Made by a program: the position numbers and the translations under genes. Shown piece by piece: positions 37,571 to 45,371 of a stretch of 64,000 nt of DNA. The stretch comes from Hirschia baltica ATCC 49814 (GTDB lineage Bacteria > Pseudomonadota > Alphaproteobacteria > Caulobacterales > Hyphomonadaceae), in assembly GCF_000023785.1 (NCBI RefSeq), contig NC_012982.1:1550001-1614000 (forward strand), written 5' to 3'. Within the stretch, counting starts at the first letter, position 1. Every line of letters starts with the position of its first letter. Under the pieces are notes generated by a model. That model was not told the DNA's origin. It saw nothing but the letters and a program-made list of their open reading frames with translations, and made no database searches.

Positions 37571-38468
37571 TTTTAGCTCCCGCCAAATGGGAATAATTAG
37601 CAAGATAATGGTCTGCTATGTCACCGCTTTGAGTTATCCAAGCTCGTCCATCCTCTTTGATGTAGCGAAGTACTTCGGCGAATGGTCCAATTCGGTGTGG
37701 TTGACCTATAAGATAACTGTGTAAGGGAATGCACATTACTGTGCCGGAATTTTCGCCTTCAGCCGCTAAACGTTCATACTGACGGATAAGAGTATCTGCA
37801 TATTCTCGAGGGCTCATATTATAGATGAAGAAGCCATAATGATCATTTACTTCCAAGCTATAGGGCATGGATATTAGTTTACCGGATTTGACAGATACAG
37901 GCATAGGCTGATCATCATGATATAGATCGCATGTGTATGTAAGACCATATTCTGCAATGAGATCCAGTGTTCTTGGTGTATGCGTTAATGCTGGTGCTAA
38001 CCAACCTTTGATGTCTTGTCCCGTGGCGTTTTTAACTGTTTTGATCGAGTCCTCAATTATGGTGCGTTCTTGTTCTTCACTCATGCCATATGAATATCGT
38101 GTGTTATATATACCGTGGCTAAAAAATTCCCAACCTAGCTCGTTGGCGTGTTCTACGACTTCTGGAATGTGCTGGCACAGGGCAACTGAAAGTGAAACTG
38201 ACCCTTTAAAGCCATATTGCTCCATCACCTCGGCCATACGCCAATGTCCTACACGATTGGCATAGTCACGATGAGAATAGCCAGTTACGTCAGGAGCTGG
38301 AGTTTTCCAGCTTTTACGGATAGGATTTTCCGGTGGATCTAACTCATAGTATTCAAGGTTGGGAGATACCCATACAGCGACAGTTTTACCATCAGGCCAT
38401 TCTATTTTAGGACGGTTCCTGTAAGCATTGTACTCATAGAGACCAGGGTCTGGTTGTCCATTATTCAT
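37560..38468 (-). CDS. Polysaccharide-deacetylase-fold hydrolase, allantoinase/cyclic-imidase-like (copy 1)
   Basis: A 302-residue paralogue of the next gene. It has YEYNAYRNRPKIEWPDG, VWVSPNLEYYEL, SHRDYANRVGHWRMAEVMEQ, ELGWEFFSHGIYNTRYSYGM and CIPLHSYLIGQPHR. The WEFFSHG segment and the lack of a secretion signal match the PuuE-like amidohydrolase group. It overlaps the isochorismatase-fold gene by four bases. Two diverged copies in tandem suggest either a heteromer or two enzymes for two related cyclic amides or imides. Confidence 0.82.
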   Translation of the reverse strand: MNNGQPDPGLYEYNAYRNRPKIEWPDGKTVAVWVSPNLEYYELDPPENPIRKSWKTPAPDVTGYSHRDYANRVGHWRMAEVMEQYGFKGSVSLSVALCQHIPEVVEHANELGWEFFSHGIYNTRYSYGMSEEQERTIIEDSIKTVKNATGQDIKGWLAPALTHTPRTLDLIAEYGLTYTCDLYHDDQPMPVSVKSGKLISMPYSLEVNDHYGFFIYNMSPREYADTLIRQYERLAAEGENSGTVMCIPLHSYLIGQPHRIGPFAEVLRYIKEDGRAWITQSGDIADHYLANYSHLAGAKNDY

Positions 38469-39148
38469 TTTTGAGCCTCAAGCCAATTCACGACTGTTTC
38501 TACAGGCTCAACATCTGCATATTTCAGCGCTAGGTCAGTTAAATTCGCAAAGTGAAAACTCTCATGTTTATCTGCACACGTTTCGATAGGAACGATCGCG
38601 CGATAACCACGTGATAATGCATCAACAGCTGTTGCGCGAACACAGCCTGAAGTACTGCCACCGGTGATAACTAAAGTATCTACTTTTAACCAAACTAACA
38701 GGCTTTGTAGAGGTGTTTCAAAAAATGCCGATGGCATACGTTTTGTATAAATAGTATCATCTTTATGGATATCGCATCTGTCATCGAATTGATGTCGACG
38801 ACTGTCATATTTGATATTTTGAAGGGAGTCGGGGGTATCTGTTCTTGTACCCCAAATGCCTGCGTCGGATGCATTGTCTGCAAATGCAACATGCGTCCAG
38901 ATAACAGGCATTTCTTTTTGCCGCGCTAAATTCGAAATAGTGTTCACATATTCGATTTGCCGAGGGTCAGTTTCGTAAGCTGTACTGAATTCATTTATCC
39001 GAGTGTAGGCATTTTGAATGTCGACATTAACTATAGCAAGCTTATCACCAAAACCAAATTTGGCACGCGAGGGATTGCTTATGACTTCTTCAAAAATTTG
39101 CTTCGCGGTACGACCATCTGAAACCATCTTAGTGCCAATTATACTCAT
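38465..39148 (-). CDS. Isochorismatase-fold cysteine amidohydrolase
   Basis: A 227-residue hydrolase with the Asp-Lys-Cys triad readable at about Asp43 (IVNVDIQNAY), Lys136 (TKRMPSAFF) and Cys169 (GGSTSGCVRATAVDALSRGY). This is the arrangement in N-carbamoylsarcosine amidohydrolase, maleamate amidohydrolase and nicotinamidase. It releases ammonia from a half-amide or carbamoyl compound. Positioned between the imidase-like pair and the HMG-CoA-lyase-type gene with four-base overlaps on both sides, it fits the step after ring opening: half-amide to dicarboxylate. Confidence 0.9.
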   Translation of the reverse strand: MSIIGTKMVSDGRTAKQIFEEVISNPSRAKFGFGDKLAIVNVDIQNAYTRINEFSTAYETDPRQIEYVNTISNLARQKEMPVIWTHVAFADNASDAGIWGTRTDTPDSLQNIKYDSRRHQFDDRCDIHKDDTIYTKRMPSAFFETPLQSLLVWLKVDTLVITGGSTSGCVRATAVDALSRGYRAIVPIETCADKHESFHFANLTDLALKYADVEPVETVVNWLEAQK

Positions 39149-40107
39149 GAACGTGATCCTGCTAATTGATTATTAGGGAGAGAAGGTGTGGTAGGAGAGA
39201 AGCCTAATGGAAGCCCGGCTTCTGGTGCGAAACCATAGAATTCTTCGCTTGGTAGACTTTCTTGTACAAGGCGACGTACTGAGAAAAGACTTTCTAAGTC
39301 TATACCCGTAGAAATTCCCATAGCTTCAAACATATAGACTAAATCCTCAGTGACAAGGTTACCGCTTGCACCCGGCGCAAAGGGACAGCCTCCTAGTCCA
39401 CCTAATGAACTATCGAAAGTTGTTAGACCAACTTCTAAGGCTGCATAAGCATTTGCTAAACCTAGCCCCCGAGTGTTATGAAGATGTATTCCAGTGAGTG
39501 CTTCCTGCCCCACAGCGCCCCATATTTTCTTGATAAGTTCTTTCACCGACGTTGGGTTGGCATAACCGGTTGTGTCCGCGAGACCAACTTCGTCGCAACC
39601 TGCTTCCATGAGTGCTTCAGCGAGTTCTATGACTTTGTCTTCTGGAACATTGCCTTCAATTGTACACCCAAAGGCCGTTGATAAACTTCCCTCGAAATGT
39701 GGTCGAGATTTTGCTGGTAGCTCCGCTATCATATTTGCAATACTGCGCGCTTCTGCCAACACCTGCTCGTGTGTGCGGCGCAGATTGGCAATGCTATGTG
39801 ATTCACTGCAAGAAAGAGGCAAAGTTATTTTATGTGTGCCTGCATTAATAGCATTGCGCGCTCCATGACTGTTCGGAACTAGGGCAGCTACTGTTAATCC
39901 TTCAATTTGCCTTGCATAGGATACAATTTCATTTGTATCAGCTAATTGTGGAAGCAGCTTGGCGGGAACAAAGCTCCCGACCTCTATCTCCCGAATGCCA
40001 GCGGCGAAAGCTGCGTCAATCCAAGCTTTTTTGGCTGTTGTAGGCATAATTGACGATACATTTTGAAGTCCGTCTCTAGGGCCGACCTCACTGATCAAAA
40101 TATTCAT
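39145..40107 (-). CDS. Hydroxymethylglutaryl-CoA-lyase-family protein
   Basis: A 320-residue HMGL-like TIM-barrel lyase. Conserved parts: SEVGPRDGLQNV at the N-terminus, VGLADTTGYANP, HLHNTRGLGLANAYAALEVG (metal-binding histidines) and the catalytic GGLGGCPFAPGASGN loop. It cleaves a 3-hydroxy-3-methylacyl-CoA, giving acetyl-CoA or a homologue. It opens the leftward six-gene operon. ATG 40107 is preferred; the GGA lies eight bases upstream, better than for ATG 40113. A CaiB-type CoA-transferase is divergent across the shared operator and could make its CoA substrate. Confidence 0.9.
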   Translation of the reverse strand: MNILISEVGPRDGLQNVSSIMPTTAKKAWIDAAFAAGIREIEVGSFVPAKLLPQLADTNEIVSYARQIEGLTVAALVPNSHGARNAINAGTHKITLPLSCSESHSIANLRRTHEQVLAEARSIANMIAELPAKSRPHFEGSLSTAFGCTIEGNVPEDKVIELAEALMEAGCDEVGLADTTGYANPTSVKELIKKIWGAVGQEALTGIHLHNTRGLGLANAYAALEVGLTTFDSSLGGLGGCPFAPGASGNLVTEDLVYMFEAMGISTGIDLESLFSVRRLVQESLPSEEFYGFAPEAGLPLGFSPTTPSLPNNQLAGSRS

Positions 40108-40129
40108 TTGCATTTTCCGGTTGATCCAT

Positions 40130-40149
40130 TTGGTATTAAACTATAACAA
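40130..40149. promoter_or_regulatory. Candidate GntR/UTRA operator in divergent intergenic region
   Basis: TTGGTAT-TAAACT-ATAACAA is a near-perfect inverted repeat, among the best copies of the island element. It is centred in the 74-base gap between the divergent HMG-CoA-lyase-type and CoA-transferase genes, so one bound regulator could control both long operons. Confidence 0.7.
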
Positions 40150-40181
40150 TTAAATGAATAGAGTCGAGAGAGAATTTTAAA

Positions 40182-41405
40182 ATGCAGCTTGATAATGATC
40201 ACGATGAACTTCCACTCTCAGGTGTTCGGGTCGTCGAATTCAGTCATATGGTCATGGGACCATCAACAGGTGTAATCTTAGCAGATCTTGGTGCTGAGGT
40301 TATAAAGGTAGAGCCAATTGGTGGCGATAGAACACGACAACTACTTGGTTCAGGGTCGGGCTATTTCTCGATGTTTAATCGTAATAAACGAAGTATTTCA
40401 ATCGATCTTAAATCCAAGGAAGGGATCGAAATTGCAAAGGAATTGGTGAATAGGTCAGATGTACTTATTGAAAACTTCAGACCGGGTGCTCTGGTCAAAT
40501 TAGGTCTTGGGCCAGAGGTTTTTTCAACAAGCAATCCTGGACTTGTGTATTACTCGGCTAAAGGTTTTCTCAATGGCCCTTATCAGAAACGGGCTGCCTT
40601 GGATGAGGTGGCGCAGATGATGGGGGGGCTTGCTTATATGACCGGGCCTCCTGGGCGACCACTGCGAGCAGGCGCATCAGTTATTGATATAACTGGTGGA
40701 ATGTTTGGCGTTATAGGTATTTTGGCAGCATTACAACGTCGAGTTAAATCAGGTGTTGGTGGAAATGTATGCTCATCTTTATTTGAAACCACTTCTTTTA
40801 TGGTTGGTCAGCACATTGCTCAGATGGCAGTAACAGGTGTGGCACCGAATCCTATGCCTGAGCGTTCGTCTGCGTGGGCTATTTATGATGTATTTGAGAC
40901 ATCTTCTCCTGGTGAACAAGTGTTTGTTGGTGTCGTCAGTGATTCTCAATGGGAAGCTTTTACATCGACATTTAAGTTGATGCATCTTGCCAGTAACTCT
41001 GCATACAAAACAAATAATGACAGAGTCCGCGCGAGGGAAGAGTTGCTTCCACAAATCCGAGAGTTGTTTCTAAGTTTCTCTCGAGACGCCCTGTTAGCGA
41101 AATTGAATGAGGCGGCTGTTGCGTTTGCTCCAATAGCCCGACCTGAAGATTTGCTAGAAGATGAGCATCTTAATGCAAACGGTTCTTTATTGGATCTAGT
41201 TTTACCAAATGGAAACGAAATAAGGTTGCCTGCAGTTCCAGTGGAAATGGATGGCAAGTTACCAGGCGTTCGATTGAACTTACGTAAGCCCGGGGAGGAT
41301 ACTGCAGATATCCTAGAGGAAATTGGGATTACGCAAGAACGCATTCATGAGCTGGGTGCTCAAAAAATTGTTCAGCTAGAAGGAAACGAAAATGAAGACA
41401 GATGA
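40182..41405 (+). CDS. CaiB/BaiF-type (family III) CoA-transferase
   Basis: A 407-residue CoA-transferase. Family marks: GVRVVEFSHMVMGPSTGVILADLGAEVIKVEP, NRNKRSISIDLKSKEG, LIENFRPGALVKLGLG and GASVIDITGGMFGVIGILAA, where the aspartate is the expected acyl-anhydride nucleophile. It moves CoA from succinyl-CoA or another donor to a carboxylate. First gene of the rightward operon running to 46.8 kb. A likely role is activation of a di- or tricarboxylate or short acid released by the island enzymes, providing a substrate for the divergent HMGL-type lyase. Confidence 0.92.
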   Translation: MQLDNDHDELPLSGVRVVEFSHMVMGPSTGVILADLGAEVIKVEPIGGDRTRQLLGSGSGYFSMFNRNKRSISIDLKSKEGIEIAKELVNRSDVLIENFRPGALVKLGLGPEVFSTSNPGLVYYSAKGFLNGPYQKRAALDEVAQMMGGLAYMTGPPGRPLRAGASVIDITGGMFGVIGILAALQRRVKSGVGGNVCSSLFETTSFMVGQHIAQMAVTGVAPNPMPERSSAWAIYDVFETSSPGEQVFVGVVSDSQWEAFTSTFKLMHLASNSAYKTNNDRVRAREELLPQIRELFLSFSRDALLAKLNEAAVAFAPIARPEDLLEDEHLNANGSLLDLVLPNGNEIRLPAVPVEMDGKLPGVRLNLRKPGEDTADILEEIGITQERIHELGAQKIVQLEGNENEDR

Positions 41406-41460
41406 TTGAGTGATCAGTTTTGTCTTTATGCGTTTACTAGGAATTTGAATTGTTAATTAT

Positions 41461-42909
41461 ATGAACCCGCAGAACAATCCATCAATACCCCGAACCCTTG
41501 CTCAAAAAATTTGGGATGAACACGTTGTGACATCGCTCGATAGTGATGTCGAACTTCTCGCAATCGATCGTCTTTTGCTGCACGAAAGAACTGGTGGTGT
41601 GGCTCTAAAAGGGCTTCGTGAAAAGGAGCGGGATGTGCTTGCTCCTTCGACCGTCTTCGCAACGATGGACCATATCGTCGATACGTTTCCTAACAGGACT
41701 GATGATACGATGATGCCGACGGGCAAAGAGTTTCTACAAGCTCTTCGCGAAGAAACTGAAATCGGCGGGATAACATTGTTTGATATGGATGATTCGCGCC
41801 AAGGAATTGTTCATGTCATTTCACCTGAGCAAGGAATTGTTTTGCCTGGCTGTACATTAGTTTGTCCAGACAGTCACACCTGTACCCAGGGAGCTTTTGG
41901 AGCATTAGCTTGGGGAATCGGCTCGACTGAAGCTGAGCATGTGTTGGCAACTGCAACTCTTCGGATGAAACGTCCTAAGGACATGAGGATTAATATAACT
42001 GGGACTTTGTCCGAAGGCGTTACGGCTAAAGACTTGGCTTTATATATAGTAAGTAAGCTTGGATCAGCTGGTGCGAAGGGACACATTATCGAGTTTGCTG
42101 GAGAAGCTGTTTCTGGGCTGAATATGGAAGCCCGCATGACGCTCTGCAATATGGCAACGGAACTGTCTGCTTTTACTGCAATTGTTTCCCCAGATGATAA
42201 AAGTCTGACCTATTTAAAAGACCGACCGTTTTCTCCAAAAGGTGAAGATTGGGATAGGGCCAGCGAATATTGGCTTTCTCTAAAAAGTGATGCAGAGGCC
42301 GAATTTGATACTTCATTTCAGTTCGATGCATCTCAAATAGGTCCTATGGTTACTTGGGGGAATAGTCCTCAACACGCCATTTCCATTAGTGAAGAAATTC
42401 CAGAATTTGAGAGTCTTAAATTAGGTGATGGTCGTGAAACGTATGATCGTGCCATTCAATATATGGGATTAACGGGTATAAAAAAACTCAAAGAGCTTTC
42501 GATTGATGGTGCTTTTATTGGTTCGTGTACGAATAGTCGTATTTCTGATCTGCGTAGGGCTGCTGCGGTCCTGAAAGGGCAGACAATAGCAGCCAATGTA
42601 CGCGCAATATGTGTACCGGGATCTACTCAAGTTAAACGAGAAGCCGAAGCTGAAGGATTGGATGAAATTTTTAGAGAGTCTGGGTTTGAATGGCGTGAAT
42701 CCGGTTGCTCGATGTGTTTTTTTGCTGGTGGAGAAAGTTTTGGTCCTCGGGAAAGGGTAATTAGCTCGACCAATAGGAATTTTGAGAGTCGACAAGGACT
42801 TAATACAAGAACACATATTGCGTCTCCTGAAATAGTCGCGGCGTCAGCTATTGCGGGTCGTATTGTAAGCTTAGAAGATTTGGAGGAATTTTATGAAACC
42901 TCTAATTAA
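41461..42909 (+). CDS. LeuC-like large subunit of an aconitase-family hydratase (set 2)
   Basis: A 482-residue paralogue of the set-1 protein. Iron-sulphur cysteines at about 356 (SCTNSRISDLRRAA), 416 and 419 (SGCSMC). It has CPDSHTCTQGAFGALAWGIG but departs from true LeuC in the last loop: after SGCSMC it reads FFAGGESFGPRERVISSTN where LeuC has AMN..PGERCASTSN. That loop lines the active site, so the substrate probably differs from isopropylmalate and from set 1. It overlaps its small subunit by 17 bases. No leuA/leuB nearby. Confidence 0.88.
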   Translation: MNPQNNPSIPRTLAQKIWDEHVVTSLDSDVELLAIDRLLLHERTGGVALKGLREKERDVLAPSTVFATMDHIVDTFPNRTDDTMMPTGKEFLQALREETEIGGITLFDMDDSRQGIVHVISPEQGIVLPGCTLVCPDSHTCTQGAFGALAWGIGSTEAEHVLATATLRMKRPKDMRINITGTLSEGVTAKDLALYIVSKLGSAGAKGHIIEFAGEAVSGLNMEARMTLCNMATELSAFTAIVSPDDKSLTYLKDRPFSPKGEDWDRASEYWLSLKSDAEAEFDTSFQFDASQIGPMVTWGNSPQHAISISEEIPEFESLKLGDGRETYDRAIQYMGLTGIKKLKELSIDGAFIGSCTNSRISDLRRAAAVLKGQTIAANVRAICVPGSTQVKREAEAEGLDEIFRESGFEWRESGCSMCFFAGGESFGPRERVISSTNRNFESRQGLNTRTHIASPEIVAASAIAGRIVSLEDLEEFYETSN

Positions 42910-43501
42910 GCTTGTATCACATGCAGTTCCCTTGGTGCGTGAGAATATAGATACAGATGCTATCATTCCTTCCAGAGAGATGCGGTCGGTTTCAAAGTCT
43001 GGCTTGGCTGAAGGGTTATTTGCTGGCTGGCGTTATCTCGAACAGGACACGAGAATACCAAATCCAGAATTCGAATTAAATCAGAAGCAGTATTCTTCTG
43101 CGAAATTTTTAATTTCTGGCAATAACTTTGGGTGCGGTTCAAGCCGAGAGCATGCTGTGTGGGCACTTGTTGAATATGGTTTCCGAGCGGTTATCGCCCC
43201 ATCATTCGCACCGATTTTTAGAGCAAATTGCATTCAAAATGGAATTGCTCCTGTGGTACTCAATCAGGAAACGATCGATGAGTTAGCTATTCAAGCCAAA
43301 GCTGGAAAAGATTTCTTGTTAGATATGCGATCCATGCGTTTGTCAGTCGATGAGCAAGAGTATGAATTTAGCTTAGAATGTAGTGCTCAAACCATGCTTT
43401 TAGAAGCGCTAGATTTAATCGAACTTACTCGAAAAAATATGCCTGAGATTGAAGCCTTTCGTCGAGAACACAGGCGCAATCGACCTTGGCTCTACCTTTG
43501 A
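42893..43501 (+). CDS. LeuD-like small subunit of an aconitase-family hydratase (set 2)
   Basis: A 202-residue swivel subunit: VPLVRENIDTDAIIPSREM, SGNNFGCGSSREHAVWALVE and APSFAPIFRANCIQNGIAPV. Translation is coupled by overlap, with a GAGGA site inside the large-subunit gene. It supplies the substrate-recognition loop for the set-2 hydratase. IDTDAIIPSREM differs from set 1's IDTDIIYPARFL in the loop that contacts the substrate side chain. Confidence 0.88.
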   Translation: MKPLIKLVSHAVPLVRENIDTDAIIPSREMRSVSKSGLAEGLFAGWRYLEQDTRIPNPEFELNQKQYSSAKFLISGNNFGCGSSREHAVWALVEYGFRAVIAPSFAPIFRANCIQNGIAPVVLNQETIDELAIQAKAGKDFLLDMRSMRLSVDEQEYEFSLECSAQTMLLEALDLIELTRKNMPEIEAFRREHRRNRPWLYL

Positions 43502-43582
43502 GTTGACCTGAACGCTCATCATTGAGGTGATGAAGAATAGATAACAGCTGCCTATTGCTGGCACAAATTGTGGACAATAAAA

Positions 43583-44470
43583 ATGACCTTATTGAAATGC
43601 GCTACCTTAATCGCTCAAAATGTCAAAGATACAGCCAAACGATATGAAGTTTGGTTTGGGTATTCAATTGTTGAAACCGGCAATATTAATGCTGGTCTAG
43701 CTGCGAGTTGGGGAGCACCTAACAGTGCGGGAAAACCGTACGTAATTATGCAACCTGCTTCTGGGCAGAAGGTTTTTTTAAGACTGATTCAAGGCGATAC
43801 AGTCGAGTCTTACGCTCCAATCCGAACGCTTGGTTGGGCGGCGACAGAAATTTGTGTACAGGATGTTGAAGAAGTCAATAAACGAATGGTGGAATCACCC
43901 TTTGAAATTATTGGTGCACCCAAGCCTTTAGATGGATTTCCAACCGTAAAACCTATGCAAGTGCGAGGTCCAGATAATGAAGTTATATATCTCACGGAAA
44001 TAAAAGCTGATGGTCCCTCTACGGGCCTTCCTGTTCCACAATCCCTTGTCGATCGACCTTTTATAATGGTGTTGGCATGTCGCGATTTGCGAGAATCTAT
44101 TGCTTGGATTGAGCGCGTGTTCGGTTTCGAAATGATTGATCCTGTTGCTATCCATTATTCAATGATTTCACTCGCATTCGACCTGCATGAAGATGAAAAA
44201 GTTGAGCTTGTAACCGTGAAATGGCGGGGAGAGGTGTTTCTTGAGTTGGATCAATATCCAAGCGAAGTGACTGAGAGAGAAAAGCATCAAGGGGAACTGC
44301 CTCCGGGAGTAGCAATTACAACTATTGAACATCCAGATTTTAGCCGGTTGGAAGGACATTGGGATTGTTCACCAGTCAGACGTCATGGAGCCTTGTATGA
44401 AGGCAGAATGACTGGGGTCATGAAGTCACCTGATGGGGCTTTGTTGGAAGTTATCGAACGTGCCCAATGA
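43583..44470 (+). CDS. VOC-superfamily (glyoxalase/extradiol-dioxygenase fold) protein
   Basis: About 295 residues made of two VOC modules: residues 1-125 (LLKCATLIAQNVKDTAKRYE, then VRGPDNEVIYLTEI) and 140-290 (RPFIMVLACRDLRESIAWIE, then MTGVMKSPDGALLEVIERA). Metal ligands typical of active members (His, His, Glu) are not clearly all in place; glutamates at the ends of each half (YLTE, LEVIE) are. The function could be a glyoxalase-like isomerase, a metal-dependent epimerase or a binding protein. ATG 43583 is chosen; the longer TTG start lacks a ribosome site. It lies between the set-2 hydratase and an alpha/beta-hydrolase. Confidence 0.75.
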   Translation: MTLLKCATLIAQNVKDTAKRYEVWFGYSIVETGNINAGLAASWGAPNSAGKPYVIMQPASGQKVFLRLIQGDTVESYAPIRTLGWAATEICVQDVEEVNKRMVESPFEIIGAPKPLDGFPTVKPMQVRGPDNEVIYLTEIKADGPSTGLPVPQSLVDRPFIMVLACRDLRESIAWIERVFGFEMIDPVAIHYSMISLAFDLHEDEKVELVTVKWRGEVFLELDQYPSEVTEREKHQGELPPGVAITTIEHPDFSRLEGHWDCSPVRRHGALYEGRMTGVMKSPDGALLEVIERAQ

Positions 44471-44504
44471 TTTTGAAAGTTCAATGTAATTTAGGAGAGT
44501 AGGC

Positions 44505-45371
44505 TTGACGTATAAAGATAAAATTCGGCGACACTTCGTGGATGTGGAGCATGGACAGATACATTATCGTACTGCTGGAGAAGGAAAACCATTGCTCTTA
44601 TTGCATGCGTCTCCTGGAAGTTCGCGTCAGCTGGAAAAATTGATTTCAGATTTTTCCGATTCACGGTTGGTCATAGCGCCAGATACACCTGGTAATGGTG
44701 ATAGTGATGCATTGCCGCTTGATGAGCCGACGATAATTGACTTGGCACATTCCATTTTAAATTTCTGTGAGGTGATGGGCTTTGAAAAAGTCGACCTTTA
44801 CGGATCACACACTGGCGGAACTATAGCTGCTGAACTTGCTATCCTTGCACCTCGAAAAATCAACCGCCTAATAATCGATGGGGTGATGGTACTAACTTCA
44901 GAAGAGTTAGACGATCTGATGGCAAATTACGCGTTTCCTTTTCCTGCTGACCTTGAAGGAGCATACTTATCCAAAATATTTCAGTTCTGTCGTGATCAAT
45001 ATCTCTTTTTTCCTTGGTATAAACGAACTCGTGCAGGACGGCGTGATAATGGGCTTGGGAGCGCTGAGGATATTAGGGCTTGGGTCCTTGAAGTCCTAAA
45101 AGCTAGCGAAACTTATCACCTTAATTACAGGGCTGCTTTTCGTTGGGGTGCTGGGGAACGGCTACCGCTTATCTCAGTTCCTTCTCTTATTTTGGCGGGA
45201 GAAAATGATCCACTTTTTGAGACATCTCAAAAGGTTGCAAAGGCCTTAAAGGGGGGACGCTTTGAAGCTTTGCCTCGATTTGATGCGGATGAATTTGGGA
45301 CTACACGGAAAAAAGTCATGACGGATTTTTTTAGTTGTGAATTGCCTCAGCTTGTAAAGGAGCAAGTATAA
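44505..45371 (+). CDS. Alpha/beta-hydrolase with histidine at the nucleophile elbow
   Basis: A 288-residue protein starting at TTG 44505 behind AGGAGA. The fold is clear: oxyanion-hole motif LLHASPGSS near 33-40, PDTPGNGDSDALP near 59-70 and a C-terminal catalytic Asp region (LILAGENDPLFETS). At the nucleophile elbow (residues 100-104) the sequence is G-S-H-T-G, so histidine 102 replaces the usual serine. The subfamily with GxHTG elbows is not a classical esterase; it may use a different chemistry such as C-C or C-N bond cleavage. The fused protein at 50729-52414 shares this feature. It is coupled to the next membrane-protein gene by a one-base overlap. Confidence 0.82.
   Translation: MTYKDKIRRHFVDVEHGQIHYRTAGEGKPLLLLHASPGSSRQLEKLISDFSDSRLVIAPDTPGNGDSDALPLDEPTIIDLAHSILNFCEVMGFEKVDLYGSHTGGTIAAELAILAPRKINRLIIDGVMVLTSEELDDLMANYAFPFPADLEGAYLSKIFQFCRDQYLFFPWYKRTRAGRRDNGLGSAEDIRAWVLEVLKASETYHLNYRAAFRWGAGERLPLISVPSLILAGENDPLFETSQKVAKALKGGRFEALPRFDADEFGTTRKKVMTDFFSCELPQLVKEQV

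Noticed and set aside
36650-39148. Purine/allantoin or creatinine degradation
   Set aside because: The deacetylase-fold and isochorismatase-fold genes would fit, but no urate, ureide or creatininase genes accompany them. Kept only as an alternative reading.
34652-43501. Leucine biosynthesis from the two LeuCD-type pairs
   Set aside because: No leuA or leuB nearby, sets are duplicated, one has a divergent active-site loop, and both lie in catabolic operons.
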